64,000 nt of DNA from Lactonifactor sp. BIOML-A5 (GCF_009677585.1 NZ_WKYV01000018.1:1-64000), one strand, 5' to 3'. Counted from the stretch's first letter, positions 1 through 9,170 are shown. Translations and numbers: made by a program. The notes: generated from the sequence alone by a model not told the origin.

Positions 1-25
1 TCATACTATTATAGGTTCCACAAAA

Positions 26-72
26 GTGACATTTTCATAAGTGAATCCTAAGGTGACATTATCACAAGTTAA
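26..72. repeat. Two 20-bp direct repeats resembling an insertion-sequence end
   Basis: GTGACATTTTCATAAGTGAA (26-45) and GTGACATTATCACAAGTTAA (53-72) match at 17 of 20 positions with a 27-bp period. Multiple short terminal repeats of this kind are typical of transposase-binding sites at the ends of IS21-family elements, so the window may begin just inside or beside the end of such an element. No transposase gene is visible because the window starts here, so the IS assignment is inference. Confidence 0.3.
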
Positions 73-95
73 CAACAGCCTCCAGTTCCTTCCGA

Positions 96-124
96 TTGAC
101 TTTTACCAAATAAAATTATATAAT
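96..124 (+). promoter_or_regulatory. Sigma-A promoter of the cell-wall hydrolase gene
   Basis: TTGACT (96-101) and TATAAT (119-124) are separated by exactly 17 bp, a near-consensus housekeeping promoter. It sits about 55 bp upstream of the ATG at 182. Confidence 0.75.
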
Positions 125-181
125 GGATAGGTCTAAGCAGCACGATCGGACAATGTATGACATAAGAAAAAGAGGTACAGC

Positions 182-2488
182 ATGAAACGAGACTTGAAAG
201 TACAGGCCTTACTATATCTGCTGACCTTCAGTATGTGCGCACCTGTCACTGCCCGGGGGGAGCAGCTGGAAAAAGGGCAAATTGCGGACATTCTGGAGAA
301 CGCAGAACAGGCAGAAGCAGAAAAGAACCCGTCCGGGGAAGAGATTCCTTTGGAAGAAAAGCCTATGGAAGAAGCGCAGAAAGAGACTGCAGACACGCGG
401 GCAGCCAGTGGATGGGTAAGTCAGGAAACTTCCGCACAGGGTACAAAGTGGTGGTACCGGTATCCGGATGGCACATATCCGGCAGACGGACTCTATGAAA
501 TCGGAACAAAGACCTATTATTTTGATGCAGACGGCTGGATGAAAACCGGCTGGGTTCTCCTGGAGGACAAGTGGTATTACTTTTTGCCAGACGGAGCGAT
601 GGCGGTCAGCCGGTGGGTTGGAAATTATTATCTGCTGGAAGATGGAACCATGGCCGTGAACCAATGGGTTGGAAGCTGGTATGTAGGAGATAACGGGGCC
701 TGGATTCGCGATTACGGTAAGGGAAAGTGGATCCTAAAGGCCGGCAAATGGTGGTTCAGGGAATATGACGGCAGCTATCCCAAATCCGTTTTTAAGGAAA
801 TAGACGGAAATATCTATTATTTTGATACAGACGGCTGGATGATGACCGGATGGGTGTACATAGAACAGAAATGGTATTATTTTAATTCCTCAGGTGCCAT
901 GCTCACAGGGTGGCAGAAGCTGGGGAATGTATGGTATTACCTGGAACCGGATGGGACCATGGCCACAGGCTGGAAAAAGCTGGGAAGTCAATGGTATTAT
1001 CTAAACAGCAGCGGTTCCATGGCCACGGGATGGAAAAATCTGGGAAACCGGTGGTATTATTTTCATTCCTCCGGAGTCATGGCTGTCGGCTGGACCCTTG
1101 TGGGGAAACAGTGGTTCTATCTGAATGAGGACGGTGTGATGCAGACCGGAAAGCTGGTACAGGGGAACCATACATATATTCTGAGCGGCAGCGGCGCCCT
1201 GGTTACCGGGTGGTATCTGGAAAACGGTGCTTGGTACTACTATGACAACAATGGATTTCTGGTCAAAGGCTGGCAGAAGGTGGGGAATACCTGGTACTAT
1301 CTCAGGGAAGACGGCACCATGGCCACTGACTGGCTGCAGCTTGGGAACACCTGGTATTATCTGGACGGCAGCGGAGCTATGGCGACCGGCTGGACCTATG
1401 TACGGGGCAGATGGTACTATATGAACAGCTCCGGGGCCATGGTTACGGGCTGGCAGAAGCTTGGGAACACCTGGTATTATCTAAATTCCAACGGGGCTAT
1501 GGCGACCGGGTGGAATTATATAGGAAATAAATGGTACTATTTGAACGGAAACGGGGCTATGGCCACCGGCTGGGCTTATGTGCAGGGCAAATGGTACTAT
1601 ATGAACAGCTCCGGGGCCATGGTTACAGGCTGGCAAAAGCTTGGAAAAACCTGGTATTATATGAATGGGAGCGGAGCCATGGTCTCCGGCTGGAATAAGA
1701 TTGGCGGTCATTGGTATTTCTTTAACGGAAACGGGGCCATGCTTACGGGCTGGCAGAAGATAGGCGGAATCTGGTACTACATGGATGGAAGCGGAGCTAT
1801 GGCCGCCGGACGGTGGGTAGGCAATTACTATCTGAGGGAAAACGGAGCCATGGCGGTAAACTGTATTCTCACGATTGGAGGGGTCAAATACAGCTTTGAC
1901 GCTGCCGGAATCGGCAGTAAAGTAGTGGAATCCGGCGGATATATTGAGATTAGAGATTCTAACGGAAAGATTTATAAGGTAGAGGCCAGCTATGCCACAG
2001 ATCCCCAGGTCTCCGACGAGGATTTCCTCACAGCGATTGCATATGCGGAAGCTGGCGACCAGGGAATCTCCGGAATGTCGGCGGTTGTTATGGTGATTTT
2101 AAACCGTATGAACAGCAGTGCTTTTCCTAATGACCTGCGGACGGTTGTCTATCAGAGAAAGCAGTTCGAACCTGCCAGAACAGGGGTTCTTACAAAATAT
2201 CTGAAGAATCTGAATTCTATTCCTAATCCTTATCTTTCAAATACAAGAACAGCCGTGCGAAACGCAATGTCGACGTACAAGCTGTATAAAGAAGGGAAAG
2301 GCAAGCGCCTGATTAACGGGGTAACACTTCCCTCAGGAAAAAAAGAATTTGACTATTTATATTTTATGACCCCAAAGGCATTTGAAAATCTGGGGCTTGA
2401 TGAGAAAAAATGTGATGTATTGTATTTATCTCCATCTTCAGATAAATACAAAGGGCATATTTTCTTTAACAAATGGGTAGAAAAATAA
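182..2488 (+). CDS. Secreted choline-binding-repeat protein with C-terminal SleB-like cell wall hydrolase
   Basis: A 768-residue exported protein. Residues 1-25 form a signal peptide (basic start, hydrophobic LLYLLTF core). An acidic Glu/Lys-rich stretch follows, then from about residue 75 to 600 roughly 25 tandem 20-residue cell-wall-binding repeats of the choline/glucan-binding type (recurring TGW...WYY...GAM). The C-terminal part, from about residue 612, matches the SleB/CwlJ-type hydrolase_2 domain, with YAEAGDQ near residue 621 carrying the likely catalytic Glu, then ILNRM and VVYQ. The family cleaves peptidoglycan; the repeats would anchor the enzyme to the envelope. The upstream region has a consensus promoter but only a weak Shine-Dalgarno (AAAGAGG). 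The gene ends just before a riboswitch and is not obviously part of the cobalamin operon. Confidence 0.88.
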   Translation: MKRDLKVQALLYLLTFSMCAPVTARGEQLEKGQIADILENAEQAEAEKNPSGEEIPLEEKPMEEAQKETADTRAASGWVSQETSAQGTKWWYRYPDGTYPADGLYEIGTKTYYFDADGWMKTGWVLLEDKWYYFLPDGAMAVSRWVGNYYLLEDGTMAVNQWVGSWYVGDNGAWIRDYGKGKWILKAGKWWFREYDGSYPKSVFKEIDGNIYYFDTDGWMMTGWVYIEQKWYYFNSSGAMLTGWQKLGNVWYYLEPDGTMATGWKKLGSQWYYLNSSGSMATGWKNLGNRWYYFHSSGVMAVGWTLVGKQWFYLNEDGVMQTGKLVQGNHTYILSGSGALVTGWYLENGAWYYYDNNGFLVKGWQKVGNTWYYLREDGTMATDWLQLGNTWYYLDGSGAMATGWTYVRGRWYYMNSSGAMVTGWQKLGNTWYYLNSNGAMATGWNYIGNKWYYLNGNGAMATGWAYVQGKWYYMNSSGAMVTGWQKLGKTWYYMNGSGAMVSGWNKIGGHWYFFNGNGAMLTGWQKIGGIWYYMDGSGAMAAGRWVGNYYLRENGAMAVNCILTIGGVKYSFDAAGIGSKVVESGGYIEIRDSNGKIYKVEASYATDPQVSDEDFLTAIAYAEAGDQGISGMSAVVMVILNRMNSSAFPNDLRTVVYQRKQFEPARTGVLTKYLKNLNSIPNPYLSNTRTAVRNAMSTYKLYKEGKGKRLINGVTLPSGKKEFDYLYFMTPKAFENLGLDEKKCDVLYLSPSSDKYKGHIFFNKWVEK

Positions 2489-2494
2489 GAAAAC

Positions 2495-2620
2495 TGAATG
2501 CAGGATAGCAGAGGAAGCAGGTGAAAGTCCTGCGCAAGTCCGTTACTGTGAAAGCCAGATACTAGGCTATCCTGACACACAAAAAATGTCTGCGGCAACC
2601 GGGCTTTTGTGGGACAGGTA
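2495..2620 (+). promoter_or_regulatory. Cobalamin riboswitch (compact variant) upstream of cbiD
   Basis: The B12-box core is recognisable: GAAGCAGGTGAAAGTCCTGC (2514-2533), GTTACTGTGA and GCCAGATAC. A 9-bp closing stem pairs CAGGATAGC (2501-2509) with GCTATCCTG (2566-2574). The segment between ACTGTGA and GCCAGATAC is almost absent, as in class-II type cobalamin riboswitches with reduced peripheral domains. A following stem-loop around 2587-2616 could supply the kissing-loop partner. A terminator follows directly, so control is probably by premature termination when cobamide is bound. Confidence 0.85.
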
Positions 2621-2621
2621 G

Positions 2622-2660
2622 GAGTTCGTTGCCATTTTGCGGCGGACTCTTTTTTCTTTT
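2622..2660 (+). terminator. Rho-independent terminator, riboswitch expression platform
   Basis: GAGTTCGTTGCC (2622-2633) can pair with GCGGCGGACTC (2639-2649), using some G.U pairs, and is followed by a T-rich tract. It lies between the riboswitch and the cbiD start, as expected for the OFF state. Confidence 0.65.
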
Positions 2661-2695
2661 CCAGGATGGACCGCTGCGTTCATAAGGAGTTGTGT

Positions 2696-3859
2696 ATGGA
2701 ACATAAAAATGGTTTGGAAGATTTCTATATCGTGAAGAATAACAAGAAAATGCGGTATGGGTATACGACAGGGTCCTGTGCGGCGGCAGCGGCAAAAGGG
2801 GCTGCCAGGATGCTATTGTCCCAGGCTCAGGTGGAGGAAGCAGACCTGATGACGCCCAAGGGGATTCTTCTTCATCTGCTTCTTTTGGAAATCAGCTGGA
2901 ACAAAGATAAGGCAGAATGCTGCGTACAGAAGTATGCAGGGGACGATCCCGATGCCACAGACGGGATACATATTTATGCAACTGTGGAAAAACGCAGAGA
3001 ACCCGGGGTTGTCATTGACGGGGGAGTCGGTGTGGGGCGAGTTACCAGGAAAGGGCTGGAACAGCCCGTGGGAGCTGCTGCCATTAACCGGGTGCCCAGG
3101 CGTATGATTGCCCGAGAAGTGGAACAGGTGATAGAGGAAGAAGGCTACGAGGGCGGCCTGAAGGTGACGATCTGGACACCGGAAGGAGAGAAGATCGGGA
3201 AACGGACGTTTAACCCAAGGCTTGGAATCCAGGGAGGGATCTCCATCTTAGGCACCTCTGGAATTGTGGAACCTATGAGTGAGGCGGCGCTGATTAAAAG
3301 TATAGAGATTGAGATGCGTATGCGGGTTGAAAACGGGGGAAGATATCTTCTGGTGACTCCCGGCAATTACGGTGCCGCCTACTTGAAGGAACACATAGAA
3401 CTGGATTTCTCCCAAAACATAAAGTGCAGCAATTATGTTGGGGAAACCATTGATATGGCTGTTGGCATGGAAGCAAAAGGGATTCTTTTTATTTCTCATA
3501 TCGGCAAATTTATTAAGGTGGCAGCCGGCATAATGAATACACATTCCCGGTCTGCGGACGGAAGGGCCGAGATTATGGCGGCAAATGCGGTACGGGCGGG
3601 CGCTTCCCTTGAGACAGCAAAAGAGCTTTTGCAGACAGGAACTACGGACGAAGCCCTTGAGATTCTGCAGAGGGAGGGCCTTGTGGAGAAGACCATGGAG
3701 GAGGTTCTGGAGAGAGTGGAATACTACTTAAATCACAGAGCTTACGGACAGCTGGAGACAGGGGCAATTCTATTTTCTAACGCATACGGGTATCTGGGCA
3801 GGACCTCCCGTGTGCCGGATTTGCTGGATAAACTGAGAGAACAACAAAATATTACATAG
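2696..3859 (+). CDS. cbiD: Cobalt-precorrin-5B C1-methyltransferase CbiD
   Basis: A 387-residue protein that methylates C1 of cobalt-precorrin-5B with SAM in the anaerobic corrin pathway. The family hallmark YGYTTGSCAAAAAKGA is near residues 21-36, and the glycine-rich GGVGVGRVTRKGL region follows. The ATG at 2696 is chosen because AAGGAG lies 7-8 bp upstream; an in-frame extension back to 2609 would run through the riboswitch terminator and is not credible. It is the first gene of the cobalamin operon and is directly controlled by the riboswitch. Confidence 0.95.
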   Translation: MEHKNGLEDFYIVKNNKKMRYGYTTGSCAAAAAKGAARMLLSQAQVEEADLMTPKGILLHLLLLEISWNKDKAECCVQKYAGDDPDATDGIHIYATVEKRREPGVVIDGGVGVGRVTRKGLEQPVGAAAINRVPRRMIAREVEQVIEEEGYEGGLKVTIWTPEGEKIGKRTFNPRLGIQGGISILGTSGIVEPMSEAALIKSIEIEMRMRVENGGRYLLVTPGNYGAAYLKEHIELDFSQNIKCSNYVGETIDMAVGMEAKGILFISHIGKFIKVAAGIMNTHSRSADGRAEIMAANAVRAGASLETAKELLQTGTTDEALEILQREGLVEKTMEEVLERVEYYLNHRAYGQLETGAILFSNAYGYLGRTSRVPDLLDKLREQQNIT

Positions 3860-3873
3860 ACAAAGGAGATATT

Positions 3874-4557
3874 ATGATGCAAGGAAAGCTTTATGGAATT
3901 GGGGTGGGACCGGGAGACCCGGAGCTTTTGACCTTAAAAGCGCTGCGGCTGGTGAAAGAGTGTGATGTAATAGCAGTACCAGGTACAGCGGCGGAGGAAA
4001 GTGTGGCCTACCAGATTGTGAAGGGAGCCTGGCCTGAGATTGCTCAAAAAGAACTGCTTCCCGTACCTATGCCCATGACAAAGGATCCCAGGCAGCTGGA
4101 GGAAAATCATGAAAACGGTGCCAGAAGCATTGAATCGATTCTGCAGAAAGGAAAGCAGGTTGCCTTTCTGACCCTGGGAGACCCTACTGTGTATTCCACC
4201 TATCTCTATGTGCACAAGAAAATTCAGAGCTGGGGCTATGAAGTAGAGATCGTCAGCGGAATCACCTCCTTTTGCGCCGTTGCTGCCAGAATGAATATGG
4301 GGCTGGTGGAAAAGGCAGAACCCCTCCATGTGATACCTGCCTCTTATCAGATTGAAGAGGCACTGAAGCTGCCGGGCACAAAGGTCCTTATGAAGGCCGG
4401 GAAAAAGCTGGGAGAGGTCAAAGAACAGCTTCTGTCCATGGGGGCACAGGGAGTGATGATTGAAAACTGCGGGATGGAAAATGAAAAAATATACCATACC
4501 ATTGAAGAGATTCCTGAGAATGCAGGATATTATTCCCTGACTATTATTAAAGAATAA
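3874..4557 (+). CDS. cbiL: Cobalt-precorrin-2 C20-methyltransferase CbiL
   Basis: A 227-residue SAM-dependent tetrapyrrole methylase. GIGVGPGDPELLTLKA (residues 7-22) is the nucleotide-binding signature of the CobI/CbiL branch, and the LGDPTVYST motif of the same fold follows around residue 104. It adds the C20 methyl group to cobalt-precorrin-2, the first corrin-committed methylation after cobalt insertion. An AAAGGAG site precedes the start, 14 bp after cbiD. Its length matches the family and it is co-transcribed with cbiD and cbiF. Confidence 0.94.
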   Translation: MMQGKLYGIGVGPGDPELLTLKALRLVKECDVIAVPGTAAEESVAYQIVKGAWPEIAQKELLPVPMPMTKDPRQLEENHENGARSIESILQKGKQVAFLTLGDPTVYSTYLYVHKKIQSWGYEVEIVSGITSFCAVAARMNMGLVEKAEPLHVIPASYQIEEALKLPGTKVLMKAGKKLGEVKEQLLSMGAQGVMIENCGMENEKIYHTIEEIPENAGYYSLTIIKE

Positions 4558-4575
4558 ACACACAAAGGAGAAGAT

Positions 4576-5340
4576 ATGATACATTTTGTTGGAGCGGGCT
4601 CTGGTGCCCCGGATTTGATTACGGTAAGAGGAAAGAAATATTTAGAGGAAGCAGATGTAATTATCTATGCAGGTTCGCTGGTAAATCCACAGCTGCTGGA
4701 GTACGCCAAGGAAGGATGCAGGGTATACAACAGTGCCAGGATGACACTGGAAGAAGTTCTGGATGTGATGCGCAGCGGGGAGAAAGAAGGAAAAACCACT
4801 GTGCGCCTCCACACGGGAGATCCCTGTCTCTATGGCGCCATCAGGGAGCAGATGGATGTGCTGGATGAGGAAAACATCGCATATGACTCCTGTCCGGGTG
4901 TGAGTTCCTTCTGCGGGGCTGCTTCTGCTCTGAATCTGGAGTATACCCTGCCGGATGTGTCTCAGAGCGTAATCATAACCCGTATGGCGGGAAGGACGCC
5001 TGTCCCCCCAAAGGAGAGCATTGAGTCATTTGCTGCCCACCAGGCAACTATGGTAGTATTTCTAAGCACCGGGATGTTAAAAGAACTGAGTGCCCGTCTG
5101 ATTGAGGGCGGGTATACCGAGGATACGCCTGCGGCTATTGTGTACAAGGCCACCTGGGAAGATGAAAAGGCCTTTGTATGTACTGTGGGGACTCTGGATA
5201 AGACAGCAAAAGAAAATCATATAACGAAAACGGCCTTAATGATTATCGGCGATGCGGTAGCCCATAATCACTATGAGCGTTCTAAATTATATGATCCGGG
5301 ATTCACCACAGAATTCCGTCAGGGTACAGATACCAAATAA
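4576..5340 (+). CDS. cbiF: Cobalt-precorrin-4 C11-methyltransferase CbiF
   Basis: A 254-residue tetrapyrrole methylase. VGAGSGAPDLITVRG (residues 5-19) and LHTGDPCLYGAIREQ (about residue 78) are typical of CbiF/CobM, and the VIYAGSLV segment distinguishes it from the other methylases in this operon. It methylates C11 of cobalt-precorrin-4. The start has AAAGGAGA upstream. The gene sits 18 bp after cbiL and 12 bp before cbiG, the product of which acts next in the pathway. Confidence 0.94.
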   Translation: MIHFVGAGSGAPDLITVRGKKYLEEADVIIYAGSLVNPQLLEYAKEGCRVYNSARMTLEEVLDVMRSGEKEGKTTVRLHTGDPCLYGAIREQMDVLDEENIAYDSCPGVSSFCGAASALNLEYTLPDVSQSVIITRMAGRTPVPPKESIESFAAHQATMVVFLSTGMLKELSARLIEGGYTEDTPAAIVYKATWEDEKAFVCTVGTLDKTAKENHITKTALMIIGDAVAHNHYERSKLYDPGFTTEFRQGTDTK

Positions 5341-5352
5341 GCGGAGGAAAAT

Positions 5353-6459
5353 ATGAAGATAGCAGTTATCAGCTTCAGCCGGTCCGGCTATGCTCTGGGA
5401 GAAGCTCTCCACGCAGGGCTTATACAGGAGGGGCATGAAGTAACCACCTACACGAAAAGCAAGTATACAAAGATGGTTTTAGATGAATCCCAGCTGGATA
5501 TTGACGCGAAGACAATACGCAATGTAAAGCAGTTTGCCAAACCAGTGGATGAATCCATCGGTGCATGGACCAGTCTGCGGTTTCAGAATTCTGATGCTCT
5601 GATCTTTATCGGGGCCTGCGGGATAGCAGTGAGGGCCATTGCCCCTTATGTAAAGGATAAGAAAAAGGATCCCGCTGTGGTTGTGGTGGACGAACAGGGA
5701 AATTATGTCATCTCTCTTCTGTCAGGACATATCGGCGGCGCCAACGCCCTGACTCTGGATGTGAGCAGAATCACAGGCGCAGAACCTGTAATCACGACAG
5801 CAACTGATATCAATGAAAAGTTTGCGGTGGATGTATTTGCAAAGAAGAATGGTTTTTATATTTCTGACATGGGGCTGGCCAAGGATGTATCTGCAGCGCT
5901 GGTGGCAGGAAAGGAAGTTGGATTTTACAGTGATTTTCCCTGGCTTGGTGAACTGCCGGAAGGCCTTAAGATAGCTCATGAAGATGAGGAGCGGCCCGAG
6001 CTTGGGATTGCGATTACCAGCAGTTACCTGGAGCATCCGTTCGTACATACCCTGTACCTGGTTCCCAGGGTCATCACACTGGGAATCGGCTGCAGAAAAG
6101 ACACTGCAAAAGAGGAGATACAAAATGCAGTGAGAAAGGCCTGTGATGAGCAGCTGATTCCAACAGTTGCCATGGAGCAGGTGGTCAGCATTGACCTGAA
6201 AAAAAACGAACCTGGGCTCATAGAGTACTGCAGGGAGAGAAATCTTCCCTTTATCACGTACACAAAAGAGGAATTGGCTCAGGTAGAAGGAAAATTTACA
6301 AAATCTGAATTCGTTGAATCCATTACAGGACTGGACAATGTCTGCGAGAGAAGTGCGGTGAAGGGCAGTGAAGACGGAAGACTGATTTTAAGAAAACATG
6401 CAGAAAATGGGGTAACGGTTGCGTTAGCCATGAAGAAATGGAGTGTGGAATTTGAATAA
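5353..6459 (+). CDS. cbiG: Cobalt-precorrin-5A hydrolase CbiG
   Basis: A 368-residue protein that opens the delta-lactone ring of cobalt-precorrin-5A and releases acetaldehyde, the step that marks the anaerobic pathway. The CbiG N-terminal domain contains IFIGACGIAVRAIAPYVKDK (about residues 78-97) and LLSGHIGGAN. The C-terminal domain holds VTLGIGCRKDT (about residue 240) and SIDLKKNEPGL. It is a free-standing CbiG rather than the fusion with CbiH seen in some species. Start: ATG 5353 with a GGAGG site upstream. The 3' end overlaps the start of cbiH. Confidence 0.94.
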   Translation: MKIAVISFSRSGYALGEALHAGLIQEGHEVTTYTKSKYTKMVLDESQLDIDAKTIRNVKQFAKPVDESIGAWTSLRFQNSDALIFIGACGIAVRAIAPYVKDKKKDPAVVVVDEQGNYVISLLSGHIGGANALTLDVSRITGAEPVITTATDINEKFAVDVFAKKNGFYISDMGLAKDVSAALVAGKEVGFYSDFPWLGELPEGLKIAHEDEERPELGIAITSSYLEHPFVHTLYLVPRVITLGIGCRKDTAKEEIQNAVRKACDEQLIPTVAMEQVVSIDLKKNEPGLIEYCRERNLPFITYTKEELAQVEGKFTKSEFVESITGLDNVCERSAVKGSEDGRLILRKHAENGVTVALAMKKWSVEFE

Positions 6460-7183
6460 ATTATATGTAGTTGGCATTGGGCCCGGCGAGTATGAACAGA
6501 TGACCATAAAGGCAGCCAATGCCCTGAAGGAAAGCGATGTAATCATAGGATATACCGTATATGTGGATCTGGTTAAAGAACATTTTCCCGGAAAAGAGTT
6601 TATGACAACACCAATGAAAAAAGAAGTAGACCGCTGTGTGATGGCCTTCGAGGAAGCAAAAAAAGGAAAAACAGTCTCCATGATCTGCAGCGGCGATGCC
6701 GGGGTGTACGGTATGTCGGGCCTTATGTATGAAGTGGGAGTCAGCTATCCGGAGGTAGAGCTTTCCGTGATTCCCGGTGTGACGGCAGCCACCGGAGGAG
6801 GCGCTGTGCTGGGTGCCCCTCTGATTCACGACTTTTGCCTGATTAGCTTAAGCGATCTCCTTACCCCGTGGGAAAAGATAGAGGGAAGACTGCTGGGAGC
6901 TTCCAAAGCTGATTTTGTGATCTGCCTGTACAATCCTTCCAGCAAAAAACGCAGCGATTATCTGGCAAAGGCATGTGACCTTATGATGCAGTATAAATCA
7001 GAGGATACCGTGTGCGGCATTGTGGGGAATATCGGAAGAGACGGAGAATCTTTTAAGGTTATGACATTAAAAGAACTGAGGGACACGTCTGTTGATATGT
7101 TTACAACGGTTTTCATCGGCAATTCCCAGACAAAAGTGATAAACGGAAAAATGGTAACGCCCAGAGGATACCGGAATGTGTGA
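6452..7183 (+). CDS. cbiH: Cobalt-precorrin-3B C17-methyltransferase CbiH
   Basis: A 243-residue SAM-dependent methylase that carries out ring contraction and C17 methylation. YVVGIGPGEYEQMTIKA at the N terminus and SGDAGVYGMSG are hallmarks of CbiH/CobJ. The start is uncertain: TTG at 6452 has a GGAG 8 bp upstream and gives a typical N terminus, while an in-frame GTG at 6443 would add three residues but has a poor ribosome-binding site. Either start overlaps the end of cbiG, which suggests translational coupling. The 3' end overlaps the next start by 8 bp. Confidence 0.92.
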   Translation: MNKLYVVGIGPGEYEQMTIKAANALKESDVIIGYTVYVDLVKEHFPGKEFMTTPMKKEVDRCVMAFEEAKKGKTVSMICSGDAGVYGMSGLMYEVGVSYPEVELSVIPGVTAATGGGAVLGAPLIHDFCLISLSDLLTPWEKIEGRLLGASKADFVICLYNPSSKKRSDYLAKACDLMMQYKSEDTVCGIVGNIGRDGESFKVMTLKELRDTSVDMFTTVFIGNSQTKVINGKMVTPRGYRNV

Positions 7184-9170
7184 CGTTCTTATATTTGGTG
7201 GGACAACAGAAGGAAGAAAAATCGCAGAATATATCAGCCGCCACCATATCTCGGGGTATGTGTGCGTGGCCACAGAGTATGGTGAGAGTCTTCTGCCTCA
7301 AAATGAGTATGTCAGGGTTTCCCATGAGCGTCTGAAGGAAGAGGAGATGTGCGGGCTTATAGAAAAGGAATCTCCCCGAGTCGTGATCGATGCCACGCAC
7401 CCCTATGCCGCTGAGGTGACCCGCAATATTAAGAGCGCCTGCCATAAGGCTGGGGTGCCCTGCGTCCGCCTGCTCAGAGAGAGTGCTGGAGCAGAAGACG
7501 GCACAGCTGTGGAACATGCAGTTTATGTGGATTCCATTGAGGCGGCTGTAACCTATCTGGAGCATACTAAGGGAGGGATCCTGGTCACCACAGGCAGCAA
7601 GGAAATCGGTAAATTCACCCGTCTGGCGGATTACAGAGAAAGGGTCTATGCCAGGGTCCTCTCTCTTCCAAAAGTAACTGCGGCTTGTGCAGAGATGGGA
7701 TTTGAGGGAAAACATCTTATCTGCATGCAGGGACCGTTTTCCAGAGAACTCAATGAAGCAATGATACGGCAGCTGGACTGCAGGTATCTGGTCACCAAAG
7801 AATCCGGGAGCACGGGAGGATTTTTAGAAAAGTGCGAGGCGGCAAAAGCATGCGGCTGTGAGCTGGTAATCGTCGGCAGGCCACTGCAGGAAAAGGGTCT
7901 GTCCCTTCTGGAGTGCAAAAGATATCTTGCAGGTGAATTCGGTCTGTCAGGAAAGACAGAGGTTGCCCTGGTAGGCATCGGCATGGGGGATGAGAATACC
8001 ATGACGGTGGGCGGCAGGGAGGCATGCAGGAGGGCAGAGATAATCATAGGAGCCGGGCGCATGGCAAAAGCAGCGGCAAAGCCAGGACAGGACGTTTATT
8101 GCGAATACGACGCCAGGAGGATTCGGGAGTATCTGACAGAGCATCCGGAATATGAGCGCGCCGCGGTTGTCCTGTCGGGGGATGTGGGATTCTACAGCGG
8201 CTGCAGAAGGCTTCTGGAAGAACTGAAAGAATTCCAGGTATCTCTGTACTGCGGAATCTCCAGTCTGGTATACTTTATGTCCAGAATCCGGAAGCCGTGG
8301 GAGGATGTGAAGATTGCAAGCGCCCACGGCAGAGCGTATAACCTCATACAGGGAATCCGAAGCAATCCCCGCTTTTTTGCCATTCTGGGCACCGGAGACG
8401 GGGTATCACGCCTGGCTGAAACATTAATGGAATATCATATGGAAGAGGTTACCATCTATCTGGGAGAAATGCTGTCCTATCCGGAGGAAAAGATATTAAA
8501 AGGTAAGCCGTCTGATTTTCTGGGATATCAGGGGAATCCGCTGAGCGTAATATACATAGAAAACCCCGAAGCCAATGAGATTACGGTGACACATGGGATC
8601 AGGGACGCGGCATTTGTCCGGGGGAAGGTTCCCATGACAAAAGAAGAGGTGCGCAGCATTTCACTGTCCAAGCTGCGGCTGACAAAGGACGCTGTCTGTT
8701 ATGATGTAGGCGCCGGGACAGGGTCTGTCTCCATAGAAATGGCGCTTATGGCCCGGGAGGGCAGGGTCTATGCCGTGGAGAAGAAGCCGGAGGCGGCAGC
8801 GCTTCTGGAAGAGAATAAAAAAGTGTTCGGGGCGGATAATCTGACGGTAATCTCCGGTCTGGCGCCGGAGGCCCTGGAGGAGTTGGAAGCACCTACACAT
8901 GCATTTATCGGAGGATCTTCCGGCAATATGAAAGTGATTCTGCAGCTCCTTCTGAAAAAGAATCCCGGAATCCGGATGGTAATTAACTGCATCGCTCTGG
9001 AAACCGTGGCGGAGGCAGTAGACTGTATGAGGGAGCTGCCGGTGACAGATGTAGATATTGTATCTGTATCCATCAGCAAATCCAAGACTGTGGGACGATA
9101 TCATATGATGATGGGAGAAAACCCCATTACCATTATCTCCTGTACAGGAAAAGAGGTGGAGGAAGGATGA
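7176..9170 (+). CDS. Trifunctional fusion CbiJ-CbiE-CbiT (precorrin-6A reductase, C5-methyltransferase, C15-methylase/decarboxylase)
   Basis: A 664-residue protein with three consecutive enzyme units of the same pathway segment. Residues 1-250 are CbiJ/CobK (FGGTTEGRKIAEY, DATHPYAAEVT, TTGSKEI). Residues about 258-450 are the CbiE methylase (ALVGIGMGDENTMT, LSGDVGFYSGC). Residues about 480-664 are CbiT, a class-I SAM methyltransferase (YDVGAGTGSVSIEMA near residue 508). An in-frame ATG at 8634 in MTKEEVRSISLSKL has a GGGGGAAGG just upstream, so a free CbiT might also be made. The fusion would channel cobalt-precorrin-6A to cobalt-precorrin-8. CbiE-CbiT fusions (CobL type) are well known; the three-part version is less common. 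Confidence 0.93.
   Translation: MCDVLIFGGTTEGRKIAEYISRHHISGYVCVATEYGESLLPQNEYVRVSHERLKEEEMCGLIEKESPRVVIDATHPYAAEVTRNIKSACHKAGVPCVRLLRESAGAEDGTAVEHAVYVDSIEAAVTYLEHTKGGILVTTGSKEIGKFTRLADYRERVYARVLSLPKVTAACAEMGFEGKHLICMQGPFSRELNEAMIRQLDCRYLVTKESGSTGGFLEKCEAAKACGCELVIVGRPLQEKGLSLLECKRYLAGEFGLSGKTEVALVGIGMGDENTMTVGGREACRRAEIIIGAGRMAKAAAKPGQDVYCEYDARRIREYLTEHPEYERAAVVLSGDVGFYSGCRRLLEELKEFQVSLYCGISSLVYFMSRIRKPWEDVKIASAHGRAYNLIQGIRSNPRFFAILGTGDGVSRLAETLMEYHMEEVTIYLGEMLSYPEEKILKGKPSDFLGYQGNPLSVIYIENPEANEITVTHGIRDAAFVRGKVPMTKEEVRSISLSKLRLTKDAVCYDVGAGTGSVSIEMALMAREGRVYAVEKKPEAAALLEENKKVFGADNLTVISGLAPEALEELEAPTHAFIGGSSGNMKVILQLLLKKNPGIRMVINCIALETVAEAVDCMRELPVTDVDIVSVSISKSKTVGRYHMMMGENPITIISCTGKEVEEG

Noticed and set aside
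415..1900. Repeat-rich stretch as a possible tandem-repeat array or mobile element
   Set aside because: The 60-bp period encodes 20-residue cell-wall-binding repeats of the hydrolase in one frame; it is coding sequence.
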